From an uncultured Oscillospiraceae bacterium (GTDB lineage: Bacteria > Bacillota > Clostridia > Oscillospirales > Ruminococcaceae), in assembly GCA_934408835.1 (NCBI GenBank), contig CAKRVU010000009.1:1-14024 (forward strand): 14,024 nt of DNA. Direction: 5' to 3'. The translations under genes and the position numbers were made by a program. Below, in pieces: positions 1 through 6,978 of this stretch (within the stretch, counting starts at the first letter, position 1; every line of letters starts with the position of its first letter). Under the pieces are notes generated by a model. That model was given only the letters and a program-made list of their open reading frames with translations. It made no database searches and was not told where the DNA came from.

Positions 1-1
1 T

Positions 2-1600
2 GCAGCTTTGAAGATTGCAGTCGACTTGGTGAACGAAGGCCATATTACAGAGAAACAGGCTGTCGCCATGATTGAACCACGCTCTCTTGACGCTCTCCTC
101 CATCCGCAGTTTGACGCCGATAAACTTAAAGCAGCTACACCAATTGGAAACGGTCTTGCCGCCTCCCCGGGCGCTGCTTGCGGTAAAGTCGTATTTTGGG
201 CAGCCGACGCCGTTGCACAAGGTTCCTCCGGCGAAAAAGTCGTATTGGTTCGTCTCGAAACCTCCCCTGAGGACATTGAAGGAATGGACGCAGCACAAGG
301 CATCCTGACCGTTCGCGGCGGCATGACTTCGCATGCAGCCGTTGTTGCCCGCGGTATGGGAAAATGCTGCGTGTCCGGATGCGGTGAAATTGAAATCAAC
401 GAAGAGGAAAAATGGTTCAAGCTTGGCGGTCAAACCTTCCATGAGGGCGACTATATCTCCATCGATGGCACAACCGGTCGAATCTATGGCGAAGCAATTC
501 CAACTGTGGACGCTTCTATTTCCGGCTATTTCAGCTCCATCATGGAATGGGCCGACAAGTTCCGTCGTCTCAAAATCCGCACCAATGCCGACACCCCGCG
601 TGATGCAAAGAAAGCTGTTTCCTTTGGCGCAGAAGGCGTTGGTCTCTGCCGTACAGAGCACATGTTCTTTGAAGGCGATCGAATCAAAGCAATGCGCGAA
701 ATGATTCTGTCTAAAACAGCCGAACAGCGTAAAACCGCCCTTGCTAAGCTTCTCCCAATGCAAAGAAGCGACTTTGAGGGAATTTATGAAGCACTCGGCG
801 GCTACCCGGTAAATATCCGTTTCCTCGATCCTCCGTTGCACGAGTTTGTTCCAACCAACGAAGAGGATATCAAAGAGCTTGCTGACGAGATGGGTCTCAC
901 CCTCGAAGAAGTGAAAGCAACCATCTCTTCACTGCATGAATTTAACCCAATGATGGGACATCGTGGATGCCGTCTGGCTGTCACATACCCAGAAATTGCT
1001 CAAATGCAGACAACTGCCGTAATCGAAGCAGCCATTAACGTGAATAAGGCGCATCCAGATTGGAATATTGTGCCCGAAATCATGATTCCTCTGGTTGGCG
1101 AATTGGCTGAGTTCAAATTTGTCAAAAATATCGTAACGGAAACTGCCGACGAAATCATTGCCAAATCCGGCGCAACCTTAAACTATAAAGTCGGCACCAT
1201 GATCGAAATTCCACGCGCCGCATTAACAGCAGACGAGATTGCAAAAGAAGCGGATTTCTTCAGCTTCGGCACAAACGATCTGACCCAAATGACCTTCGGT
1301 TTCAGCCGTGATGACGCTGGCAAATTCCTGGGCGATTATTACGACAAAAAGATCTATGAATCCGACCCGTTTGCAAAACTTGATCAAAAGGGCGTAGGCA
1401 AACTTGTGAAAATGGCGTCTGAGCTTGGTCGCGCTACCCGTCCAGAACTTCACCTCGGCATTTGCGGTGAACACGGAGGCGATCCCAGCACAATTGAATT
1501 CTGTCACAAAGTCGGTCTCGATTATGTATCCTGCTCTCCCTTCCGTGTACCGATTGCACGTCTCGCCGCGGCACAGGCTGCAATTAAAGATAATTCCTGA
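2..1600 (+). CDS. ppdK: Pyruvate, phosphate dikinase, C-terminal part (5' end outside window)
   Basis: Cytosolic enzyme interconverting pyruvate, ATP and phosphate with PEP, AMP and pyrophosphate, a glycolytic/gluconeogenic step in many anaerobes. About 532 residues are visible of a family usually near 870-880, so the ATP-grasp nucleotide-binding domain lies upstream of the window. The reading frame is open to the left edge, so the TTG at position 8 is internal and not a start. The swivelling phosphohistidine domain is present, with the signature GGMTSHAAV and the phospho-accepting His encoded at 332-334. The C-terminal PEP/pyruvate TIM barrel follows, with GVGLCRTEHMFF, RFLDPPLHEF, GHRGCRL, the metal/substrate segment SFGTNDLTQMTFG and the catalytic-cysteine segment GICGEHGGDP. 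The ending VSCSPFRVPIARLAAAQAA is typical of the family's true C-terminus, so the 3' end is intact. Separated from the next gene by a strong terminator. Confidence 0.97.
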   Translation, partial: AALKIAVDLVNEGHITEKQAVAMIEPRSLDALLHPQFDADKLKAATPIGNGLAASPGAACGKVVFWAADAVAQGSSGEKVVLVRLETSPEDIEGMDAAQGILTVRGGMTSHAAVVARGMGKCCVSGCGEIEINEEEKWFKLGGQTFHEGDYISIDGTTGRIYGEAIPTVDASISGYFSSIMEWADKFRRLKIRTNADTPRDAKKAVSFGAEGVGLCRTEHMFFEGDRIKAMREMILSKTAEQRKTALAKLLPMQRSDFEGIYEALGGYPVNIRFLDPPLHEFVPTNEEDIKELADEMGLTLEEVKATISSLHEFNPMMGHRGCRLAVTYPEIAQMQTTAVIEAAINVNKAHPDWNIVPEIMIPLVGELAEFKFVKNIVTETADEIIAKSGATLNYKVGTMIEIPRAALTADEIAKEADFFSFGTNDLTQMTFGFSRDDAGKFLGDYYDKKIYESDPFAKLDQKGVGKLVKMASELGRATRPELHLGICGEHGGDPSTIEFCHKVGLDYVSCSPFRVPIARLAAAQAAIKDNS

Positions 1601-1673
1601 TCAAATTCTGCCCTGTCAATTACCTCGTATAAACAACAGGATAGAATCTGTCAAAATTGAATGAGATCAAATT

Positions 1674-1725
1674 ACCTCTAAAGTAGGTGCGGTTTCATAA
1701 CCACTTCCTGCTTTAGAGGTTTTTT
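1674..1725 (+). terminator. Rho-independent terminator of ppdK
   Basis: A 14-bp stem, left arm 1674-1687 and right arm 1707-1720 with one T-G wobble, encloses a loop that has its own small GGTT/AACC hairpin. It is followed directly by a T-run ending at 1725. It lies 74 bases after the ppdK stop codon. Confidence 0.93.
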
Positions 1726-1947
1726 GCACCTAAATCATTCTAACGACAATATCCCTCGTCATTCTATCAATGTTTCATGTTGCCGCACGCGTTCTAAACA
1801 AAGCAAAGCCGTTTTTAAACATTCCAAAAACCTCGAAAACGAAAGCGACGGTATCCCCCTTCATCGAGCCAATGGTACCACTGAATGCTAAAACAGATAA
1901 GAGTCTAAAAAATGTGTGACATTTTATTGCAGCAAAAAGCGAGACAG
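1726..1947. other. Intergenic region upstream of sigK
   Basis: No gene or stable hairpin is seen in these about 220 bases. The only candidate site is 1889-1898 (TAAAACAGAT), which fits the published B. subtilis SpoIIID consensus WWRRACARNY at every position. SpoIIID co-activates sigK in B. subtilis. By chance such a match would occur in roughly one of eight stretches of this size, so on its own this is weak evidence. Confidence 0.3.
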
Positions 1948-1976
1948 GCAATTTCTGTTTTATCCCCTCATACAAT
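1948..1976 (+). promoter_or_regulatory. Candidate SigE-type promoter of sigK
   Basis: CATACAAT at 1969-1976 is a perfect match to the B. subtilis SigE -10 consensus CATACAHT. Fourteen bases upstream, GCAATTT at 1948-1954 matches five of seven positions of the SigE -35 consensus KMATATT. In B. subtilis sigK is transcribed in the mother cell by SigE RNA polymerase, so the site type fits the gene. Transcription would start near 1983, just before the ribosome binding site, giving an unusually short leader of about 17 bases. Confidence 0.6.
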
Positions 1977-1984
1977 AAGTGATG

Positions 1985-1992
1985 AAGGGAGG
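1985..1992 (+). promoter_or_regulatory. Ribosome binding site that sets the sigK start at TTG 2000
   Basis: AAGGGAGG lies 7 bases before TTG 2000. The in-frame GTG at 1979 and ATG at 1982 lie upstream of this site and before or at the predicted transcription start, so they cannot be the usual start. Confidence 0.75.
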
Positions 1993-1999
1993 CGATCTT

Positions 2000-2683
2000 T
2001 TGTTTTCATCTATTTTGACCGCCGTTTTCAATCAGCTCCTCTTTTTTGCTTTACATATTGAAGGAAGCTCGTTTCCTAAGCCACTGTCCGCAAAAAAGGA
2101 ACGGGAATGCTTTGAGAGGATGGAAAACGGTGATACCGGCGCAAGGGATATGCTTGTAGAACACAATTTACGGCTGGTTGCGCATATCATCAAAAAATAC
2201 TACTCCTCCACCAACGATCAGGACGATCTAATTTCAATTGGCGCGATAGGCCTTATCAAAGCAGTGGAAAGCTTTGATCATCATAAAGGAACCCGTTTTG
2301 CTACCTATGCTTCCCGCTGTATTGAAAATGAAATCCTAATGCATTTCCGAAATCTGAAAAAAAGTGCGTCCGACGTCTATATCGGCGACGCCATTGATAC
2401 AGATAAAGACGGAAATTCCATTTCTTTTTTGGACATTTTGGCAGACGAGAGTAATCTGGCGGACATGATTGACTTAAAACTAAATTCCGAACAGTTATAT
2501 CTGGCCGTCAACAAGGCACTGTCCAGCCGGGAACGAAAAGTAATACTCCTGCGCTACGGATTGTACGGCGGCCGCCCTATGACACAAAAGGAAACTGCAC
2601 AACAACTAAATATTTCCAGATCCTATGTTTCACGCATCGAAAAAAAAGCGCTGCATCTATTGCGTCAAGAAATGAAGGAATAA
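2000..2683 (+). CDS. sigK: RNA polymerase sporulation sigma factor SigK, with pro-sequence
   Basis: Late mother-cell sigma factor for spore coat and maturation genes. The protein has 227 residues from TTG 2000, chosen from AAGGGAGG at 1985-1992. Residues 1-20 are hydrophobic, MFSSILTAVFNQLLFFALHI, and are followed by SSFPKPLS. This matches the B. subtilis pro-SigK layout, in which a hydrophobic N-terminus is removed by the SpoIVFB membrane protease, and so predicts an inactive membrane-bound precursor. Region 2 spans about residues 49-118, with NMLVEHNLRLVAHI-like and DLISIGAIGLIKAVESFD motifs and CIENEILMHFRNLKK. Region 4 lies near residues 180-225, with ERKVILLRYGL and the helix-turn-helix TAQQLNISRSYVSRIEKKAL. 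The gene is continuous: unlike B. subtilis and C. difficile it is not split by a skin element. Identification rests on strong similarity over the whole length to SigK rather than SigE, SigF or SigG. Confidence 0.94.
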   Translation: MFSSILTAVFNQLLFFALHIEGSSFPKPLSAKKERECFERMENGDTGARDMLVEHNLRLVAHIIKKYYSSTNDQDDLISIGAIGLIKAVESFDHHKGTRFATYASRCIENEILMHFRNLKKSASDVYIGDAIDTDKDGNSISFLDILADESNLADMIDLKLNSEQLYLAVNKALSSRERKVILLRYGLYGGRPMTQKETAQQLNISRSYVSRIEKKALHLLRQEMKE

Positions 2684-2754
2684 AGACCGTCAAGCGAAAT
2701 GGAACAGGTTGTATCACAAGCTGCCATCAATTTCATACGATATGAATCACCGAC

Positions 2755-2797
2755 AAAAAACAAAAACGGATTGCCTCTCACAGCAATCCGTTTTTTT
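2755..2797. terminator. Bidirectional terminator between sigK and the ABC importer operon
   Basis: The stem ACGGATTGC (2766-2774) pairs perfectly with GCAATCCGT (2783-2791) across an 8-base loop. T-runs follow on the plus strand (2791-2797) and, from the A-run at 2755-2766, on the minus strand. It serves sigK from the left and the convergent ATPase gene, which stops at 2877, from the right. Confidence 0.93.
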
Positions 2798-2876
2798 ACT
2801 TCAAAAAAGATCTGCAAATTCGCATACAGATTTTTCAGAAATACCGACTTCTAACGATATAACAAAACCGACATCA

Positions 2877-3599
2877 TTATAGCACGCGGGATAGAAAATC
2901 CTGAAGACGCGGGTGCTGTGGCCGCTCAAACAGCTCCTTCGGCGGTCCTTCCTCCAAAATGCGTCCGTCCGCCATAAACAACACCCTTGTAGCAACCTCC
3001 CGTGCAAACCTCATTTCATGGGTCACCACAACCATCGTCATCCCCTCTTCAGCCAGTTCTTTCATCAACGAAAGCACTTCACCAATCATCTCAGGGTCAA
3101 GCGCAGAGGTCGGCTCGTCGAACAGCATTACTTCCGGATTCATTGCCAGCGCACGGATAATGGCAATCCGCTGCTTTTGTCCGCCAGACAACGTGCCAGG
3201 ATACGCCATCGCCTTCTCCTCCAAGCCGATTCGCCTGAGCAGCTCCATTGCCTGCTGCTCCGCCTGCTGCTGCGTCATCCGTTTGGTCTGCACCGGTGCC
3301 AACGTAATGTTTTTCAGCACTGTCATATTAGGAAATAGGTTAAAATGCTGAAATACCATTCCCATCTTTTGACGTAACCGATTAATATCGCATTTTTTAC
3401 TGGTGATCTGCTCACCGTCAATCAGGATATCCCCTGCGGACGGTTTCTCCATCAGGTTTAGACAACGCAAAAACGTGCTCTTCCCCGAACCGGAGGGGCC
3501 TATCACAACGACCTTTTCTCCTTGTTCAATCCGCTGGTGAATCCCGCACAGCGCCTTATGATCACCAAAGGTTTTTTCAAGATTTTTTACTTCGATCAC
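2877..3599 (-). CDS. Polar amino acid ABC transporter, ATP-binding protein (GlnQ/HisP family)
   Basis: ATPase subunit driving the importer encoded by this operon, working as a dimer on the cytoplasmic face. It has 240 residues, the usual length. Motifs in order: Walker [10 protein letters not shown] (34-42), Q-loop with Gln84, signature LSGGQKQR (137-144), Walker B VMLFDE (157-162), D-loop SALD, and switch His194 in THEM. All catalytic residues are present. The start GTG at 3599 was chosen over an in-frame codon at 3635 because AGGAGG (3610-3615) precedes it by 10 bases and the protein then begins [12 protein letters not shown], as in relatives. The gene overlaps the 3' end of the permease gene by 23 bases, so translation is probably coupled. 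The substrate cannot be read from this subunit. Confidence 0.96.
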   Translation of the reverse strand: MIEVKNLEKTFGDHKALCGIHQRIEQGEKVVVIGPSGSGKSTFLRCLNLMEKPSAGDILIDGEQITSKKCDINRLRQKMGMVFQHFNLFPNMTVLKNITLAPVQTKRMTQQQAEQQAMELLRRIGLEEKAMAYPGTLSGGQKQRIAIIRALAMNPEVMLFDEPTSALDPEMIGEVLSLMKELAEEGMTMVVVTHEMRFAREVATRVLFMADGRILEEGPPKELFERPQHPRLQDFLSRVL

Positions 3600-4284
3600 T
3601 GAACTGCAACCTCCTTTCCAGCCAACGCTGCACACAGGTCAGCAGTATTACCAACATCAAATAAATGAGCGCTACAAACAACAGCGGCAAAAAAGCGTCA
3701 AACGTTCTTGCGCGAACTAAGTCTGCAGCTTTTGTCAAGTCGGTCACAGCGATATAACCAACCACCGATGTTTCTTTCAGTAACGCTATCACTTCATTGG
3801 AAAGCGCCGGTAAAATATTTTTAAACGCCTGCGGCAGAACAATATAGCGCATGGTTGCGCCCGCTCCCAAACCCAGCGAACGACCAGCCTCTGTCTGTCC
3901 CTGATCGACAGCCATAATCCCTGCGCGTACAATTTCAGCTACATAAGCGCCGGAATTTACACCAAACGCGAAAACGGCAACCGGAATTTCATTATCCACC
4001 GATACAAAGACGACAAATGCCCAAATCATCAGCTGTACCACAATCGGCGTCCCGCGAAAGATGGTAAGATACAGGCTCAAAATCTTATCAAGAAGGGACA
4101 GTTTCCCGGTTTGATGATGATAAACCTTACAAATAGCGACAAATGTGCCCAACAAAATACCAATAATGGCAGCAAACACAGTGATGATGACGGTGGTTTC
4201 CAACCCCTGCAAAAAAAGCAGATACCGATTGTCTACAATAAAAGTCCGATTGATCGCGTCAACAATTGATTGAATAAAACTCAT
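3577..4284 (-). CDS. Polar amino acid ABC transporter, permease (HisM/GlnP family)
   Basis: Membrane subunit of the importer, 235 residues. It shows the His/Glu/Gln/Arg/opine permease pattern: an amphipathic N-terminus, a first helix [20 protein letters not shown] (27-46), [13 protein letters not shown] (76-88), [13 protein letters not shown] (111-123), and the cytoplasmic EAA coupling loop around residues 128-150 ([12 protein letters not shown]) that contacts the ATPase. The C-terminal helix [19 protein letters not shown] is followed by a basic tail. Only one permease gene is present, so a homodimeric channel is inferred. ATG 4284 is preceded by GGAGG at a 6-base spacing. It begins 20 bases after the stop of the binding-protein gene. 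Confidence 0.95.
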   Translation of the reverse strand: MSFIQSIVDAINRTFIVDNRYLLFLQGLETTVIITVFAAIIGILLGTFVAICKVYHHQTGKLSLLDKILSLYLTIFRGTPIVVQLMIWAFVVFVSVDNEIPVAVFAFGVNSGAYVAEIVRAGIMAVDQGQTEAGRSLGLGAGATMRYIVLPQAFKNILPALSNEVIALLKETSVVGYIAVTDLTKAADLVRARTFDAFLPLLFVALIYLMLVILLTCVQRWLERRLQFSDRSKKS

Positions 4285-4304
4285 CCTTCGCCTCCGTTAT
4301 CCGA

Positions 4305-5138
4305 TCAGGCGCCATTGCCATTGGACTGTTCCACCAGTTCGGAATACTCTACAAAGTATTGATCAATCGAACCGTCCGATTTCATTTGTTCAATCACTTG
4401 GTTGATTACCGCAAGAAGATCTTCATTCCCCTTTGCGACCGCAACGCCGCATTCCTCTTTGACCTGTTCGCCGCTCGCAGTAATCAAGGGGATGGCTGTG
4501 AAATTAGGTTGGCTTTTTGCAAGCTGTTCGGCTACCAGCTGATCCACCACAACGGCGTCCAGCTTCCCTTCGCTCAACGCAACCATTGCGTCAGTCGGCG
4601 TCTGATAAGCCAGCAGATTACAGGGCTGTTCGGTCATCAAACCGCTTCGGTTCTGATCGTCTAAGTACAAATACCCGGTTGTTCCGGTCTGTGCGCCAAC
4701 TGTCTTTGCTGAAAGATCCTCCAGCACCTGAATATCGCTGCCCTGCGGAAGGATTACATACTGAACCGATTCAATATAAGGCTCCGAAAAATCAACGCGC
4801 TGTGACCGTTCGTCCGTAATGGTAATACCGGCAATGCCCACATCTCCTTTTCCGCTGGCAATCGCGCTGACGATCCCGTCAAAATTTGCGTTATTAACCT
4901 CCAAGGTAACGCCAAGCTCATCTGCAATCGCTCTACCGATTTCCACATCGACCCCTGTAATTTCGCCGTTCGCTCCCAAAAACTCGTACGGCGGAAACGC
5001 AGCATTGGTATACATCACCAATTTTCCCGATTCCTGAATCTGTTGCATCTTGTTTTGACTGCTGCTGCACCCCGAACAGGTCAAAACAACCATCACGACC
5101 GCCAAGCTAATAGCAGCCATTTTGCGAAATAATCTCAT
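4305..5138 (-). CDS. Amino acid ABC transporter substrate-binding lipoprotein (SBP family 3)
   Basis: Extracellular receptor that delivers an amino acid to the permease. It has 277 residues from ATG 5138, which follows an AGGAGAGG site; in-frame upstream codons to 5234 lack such a site. A basic n-region and hydrophobic core (7-20) lead to TCSGCSSS, with Cys24 the likely lipidated residue, so it should be anchored to the outer face of the membrane. The mature part has the family 3 layout: KLVMYTNAAFPPYEF, GVDVEIGRAIADELG, NFDGIVSAIASGKGDVG, and TITDERSQRVDFSEPY, where Arg111 is placed like the residue that binds the ligand alpha-carboxylate. GAQTGTTGYLY and the C-terminal DGSIDQYF are also typical. 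First gene of the operon. Cystine, glutamine and basic amino acids are all possible substrates; I cannot choose among them. Confidence 0.94.
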   Translation of the reverse strand: MRLFRKMAAISLAVVMVVLTCSGCSSSQNKMQQIQESGKLVMYTNAAFPPYEFLGANGEITGVDVEIGRAIADELGVTLEVNNANFDGIVSAIASGKGDVGIAGITITDERSQRVDFSEPYIESVQYVILPQGSDIQVLEDLSAKTVGAQTGTTGYLYLDDQNRSGLMTEQPCNLLAYQTPTDAMVALSEGKLDAVVVDQLVAEQLAKSQPNFTAIPLITASGEQVKEECGVAVAKGNEDLLAVINQVIEQMKSDGSIDQYFVEYSELVEQSNGNGA

Positions 5139-5205
5139 CTGATTTTCCTCTCCTTTTCTCCCGCAGCCCCTCTTAAAAGAAGGCGTCTGAAATATTACAG
5201 TCTTT

Positions 5206-5234
5206 ATGATATCATACCTTTGAAAAAAATACAA
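5206..5234 (-). promoter_or_regulatory. Candidate promoter of the ABC importer operon, with overlapping palindrome
   Basis: On the minus strand TTGTAT (5229-5234) and TATCAT (5206-5211) are separated by 17 bases, matching the vegetative consensus at three and five of six positions. The -10 overlaps a perfect 10-bp palindrome ATGATATCAT (5206-5215). A second near-palindrome, CTGAAATATTACAG (5187-5200), lies over the predicted transcription start. Either could be an operator; this is inference from position only. Confidence 0.45.
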
Positions 5235-5323
5235 CTAATTTTCAAAACTATGTATATTTATACAAAATTTCCCCGTTCCATTGAGAATTCTATTGCATTT
5301 TTTGTCATCCATGATCCCGCAGC

Positions 5324-5352
5324 TTGACCTTTTGTTTGAAATCCCCTATAAT
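5324..5352 (+). promoter_or_regulatory. Strong vegetative promoter of the small membrane protein gene
   Basis: TTGACC (5324-5329) and a perfect TATAAT (5347-5352) are separated by the ideal 17 bases. It diverges from the importer operon promoter and predicts a transcript start near 5359 and a leader of about 70 bases. Confidence 0.85.
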
Positions 5353-5368
5353 AATAACAGCTTTGAAC

Positions 5369-5400
5369 GCTGCGTTTTCCTGTCACTATCCAAACGCGGC
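5369..5400 (+). other. Leader hairpin between promoter and small membrane protein gene
   Basis: GCTGCGTTT (5369-5377) pairs with AAACGCGGC (5392-5400) with one wobble pair, around a 14-base loop. It begins about 10 bases after the predicted transcript start and ends 13 bases before the ribosome binding site. No T-run follows, so it is not a terminator. A stabilising 5' structure or a protein or RNA target is possible. Confidence 0.5.
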
Positions 5401-5429
5401 AAACCAGACATCTGAAAGGATTGTTAATC

Positions 5430-5768
5430 ATGAAATGGACCTGTATCGCATGTTGCCTGATTTTGGCGTTGCTGTTTTTTGGAATTGGATGGGTTTCTCG
5501 TCATATGCAGCAACCAACCTGGTTTTTCGCCTTGGGGCACACCAAGGATCGTTATCCCGCCTCTGATTTTACCGATATCAGCGCCTTTAACCGCGCAAAC
5601 AGCTTGATGTGGTTTTTCTCCGCCGCCCTCTTTTTCCTCCTCGGATTCGCTTCCTTCTTTTTCAACGATCTTCTGGCGCTGGAACTGATGACCATCCTGA
5701 TTCTCCTGCAGCTGCCGATTTCATTTTTGGTTTATCGCGCACTTGTCAAAAGATATCGAAAAAAATAG
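5430..5768 (+). CDS. Small integral membrane protein of unknown function (three predicted helices)
   Basis: The 112-residue product has predicted membrane helices at about 4-23, 58-78 and 83-104. A 34-residue polar stretch between the first and second holds WFFALGHTKDRYP and FNRANSL, and the tail KRYRKK is strongly basic, so the C-terminus is probably cytoplasmic. The layout resembles small Firmicutes membrane families such as DUF3784, but I cannot assign it by eye. ATG 5430 follows GAAAGGA (5414-5420) at 9 bases; the in-frame TTG at 5421 touches that site and is unlikely. The good promoter at 5324-5352, a clear ribosome binding site and the helices support a real gene. It is a single-gene unit ending at the structured element 5793-5890. 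Confidence 0.8.
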   Translation: MKWTCIACCLILALLFFGIGWVSRHMQQPTWFFALGHTKDRYPASDFTDISAFNRANSLMWFFSAALFFLLGFASFFFNDLLALELMTILILLQLPISFLVYRALVKRYRKK

Positions 5769-5792
5769 CTGCGCAGGCAAATAGAACAACAT

Positions 5793-5890
5793 CGGGTCTA
5801 CCCCGCGGATTGGAATCCCGTGCCGATTGGCACGGGATAAAAGCGCGCCTGCGCTTGTTGCAAAGCAACCCAATCCGCGGGGTACACCCG
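5793..5890. repeat. Cloverleaf-forming nested inverted-repeat element (possible terminator or mobile repeat)
   Basis: Four perfect stems fit together as a compact four-way junction. P1: ACCCCGCGGATTGG (5800-5813) with CCAATCCGCGGGGT (5870-5883), extended past a 2x2 internal loop by CGGGT (5793-5797) with ACCCG (5886-5890). P2: ATCCCGTGCC (5815-5824) with GGCACGGGAT (5829-5838), loop GATT. P3: AAGCGC (5841-5846) with GCGCTT (5851-5856), loop GCCT. P4: GTTGC (5857-5861) with GCAAC (5865-5869), loop AAA. Only three bases at the junction are unpaired. GCGCAGGC just upstream (5771-5778) can pair instead with 5847-5854. T6 follows at 5893-5898. The element lies between convergent genes. No gene is supported across it, and short reading frames through it are probably spurious. 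Confidence 0.8.
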
Positions 5891-5898
5891 CCTTTTTT
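5870..5898 (+). terminator. Likely terminator of the small membrane protein gene
   Basis: The right arm of the long outer stem of the cloverleaf element is followed, two bases after the paired region, by T6 at 5893-5898. In RNA from the promoter at 5324-5352 this would act as an intrinsic terminator, with a branched instead of a simple loop. Position after the only plus-strand gene supports this; efficiency is unknown because the loop is long. Confidence 0.5.
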
Positions 5899-5925
5899 CT
5901 TCTCTTCAACCGAAGCCGTATCCTA

Positions 5926-6963
5926 TTATGAAAAAATACTCGTCCTTACACGGCTCTCCTGCGGCAATAGACACACCCATGTTTTTCCCGGCTGCAACGT
6001 CAGAGCGTCCCCATCGCTGTTCAATAGCAAAAAAGGCTCGTTTGGTGACTCCTTGTTCCAGCGGATATTGGTATACTCGCCGCCGCAGGCATAAACGCCG
6101 GAACCACCCTGCGAATAATCGACGAACAGATCGGCGCTTCCGTCCGCCGCCGGCAGGATTGACGCATACAACAGCAACACGTTGGTAACTTGAATCGGCT
6201 GTCCAGTATTCTCGTCCACCTGTAAGATGCCCGACTAGCTTTTCTGATAACACCCTGTCGCATCGCTATAGGTAAATTCTACTGTGCAGTCATCAGAAAA
6301 AGCAGCTCGAACCTGACTGGCCTCCCCCTCAAAGGAGGGCTTTTTGTCTGAAAACAGAAACGGCATGGTCACCGTTTGTTCCAACTGCATTTCCCCCGGA
6401 TTCAAAACAGATGTCAATAATTCAGAGGAGGTATATCCATTGCCCAAAAGGGCGGAGGTCTCTGTCAACCCATCGACCTCTGGAAAACCGCCGTTTTGCA
6501 GCGCGGTGTAACCAGCGTCGCTTCCACCGGAATGCACAACGACAGCAGAAAGAGGCGCAGTCAACGAAACAGCATACTCCTGCACCGATCCGACCGGTCC
6601 CACGTTGGGAATGGCATTACCATCCAGGTAAACGGCAATCATTTGCGTTGTTTGCCCGTCCGCCGCCGCGATCTCGTAAACAATATCCGCTCCCGACAGT
6701 CCATTGACTGCCTCCTGTGCATTGTGATCCACCACCACAGCAACCGGACGGCTGTGAGATAAATCCTGATCGGTCATTTCACCGGTCAACGGATTCTGAT
6801 ACGGCTGCTCTCTCGGCGAAACGGTCTGACCTCCCTGCCACGGCTCGGCTTTCGTTGGCGTGTTGTCAGAAGGGGTGCGCAGCAGCGTCATTGCCGCCAG
6901 CCCTCCGGCAACCGCCAACAATGCGACAGTCGCCAAAACGATCCTTTTTGTATATTTTTTCAT
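5926..6963 (-). pseudogene. DUF3048 (YerB-like) membrane-anchored protein, interrupted by an in-frame amber codon
   Basis: Full-length reading (346 codons including the TAA) of a DUF3048 protein, a secreted family of Firmicutes with no established activity. An N-terminal anchor (about residues 8-28) leads to the N-terminal DUF3048 domain, with NPLTGEM, SRPVAVVVDHN, ADIVYEIAAADGQTTQMIAVY and VGPVGSVQEYAVSL. Codon 243 is TAG (6235-6237). Beyond it, in the same frame and with no shift, the C-terminal DUF3048 domain continues: QVDENTGQPIQVTNVLLLY, GGSGVYACGG, IRWNKES and LQPGKTWVCLLP. The likely event is one nonsense change; a sequencing error is the main alternative. The truncated product would be 242 residues and lack the C-terminal domain. 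A GTG at 6219 could restart but has no clear ribosome binding site. Start ATG 6963 follows GGGAG, 15 bases after the stop of the upstream gene. Confidence 0.85.
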
Positions 6964-6978
6964 TCTGCTCTCCCTTTT

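Noticed and set aside
1979..2002. GTG 1979 or ATG 1982 as the sigK start
   Set aside because: Both precede the ribosome binding site at 1985-1992, and the extension spoils the alignment with the SigK pro-sequence.
2732..2746. Perfect inverted repeat TTCATA-CGA-TATGAA after sigK
   Set aside because: Short, AT-rich, with no promoter next to it; the proper terminator follows at 2766. Too little to call an operator.
5229..5262. CodY-like box upstream of the amino acid importer
   Set aside because: The best alignment to AATTTTCWGAAAATT matches only about 11 of 15 positions in an AT-rich stretch, which is expected by chance.
5793..5890. tRNA or tRNA-like gene
   Set aside because: The cloverleaf shape is suggestive, but loops are three to four bases, the closing stem is 14 bp, and there is no anticodon loop, no TTC arm and no CCA-like end.
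5721..5909. Minus-strand 62-codon frame through the cloverleaf element
   Set aside because: It is made almost wholly of the inverted repeat, has no ribosome binding site, and runs antisense to the end of the small membrane protein gene.
6235..6237. Reassigned amber codon or pyrrolysine
   Set aside because: One isolated TAG inside a gene family not known to contain pyrrolysine, with no other recoded TAG in the window; a plain nonsense change or sequence error is simpler.
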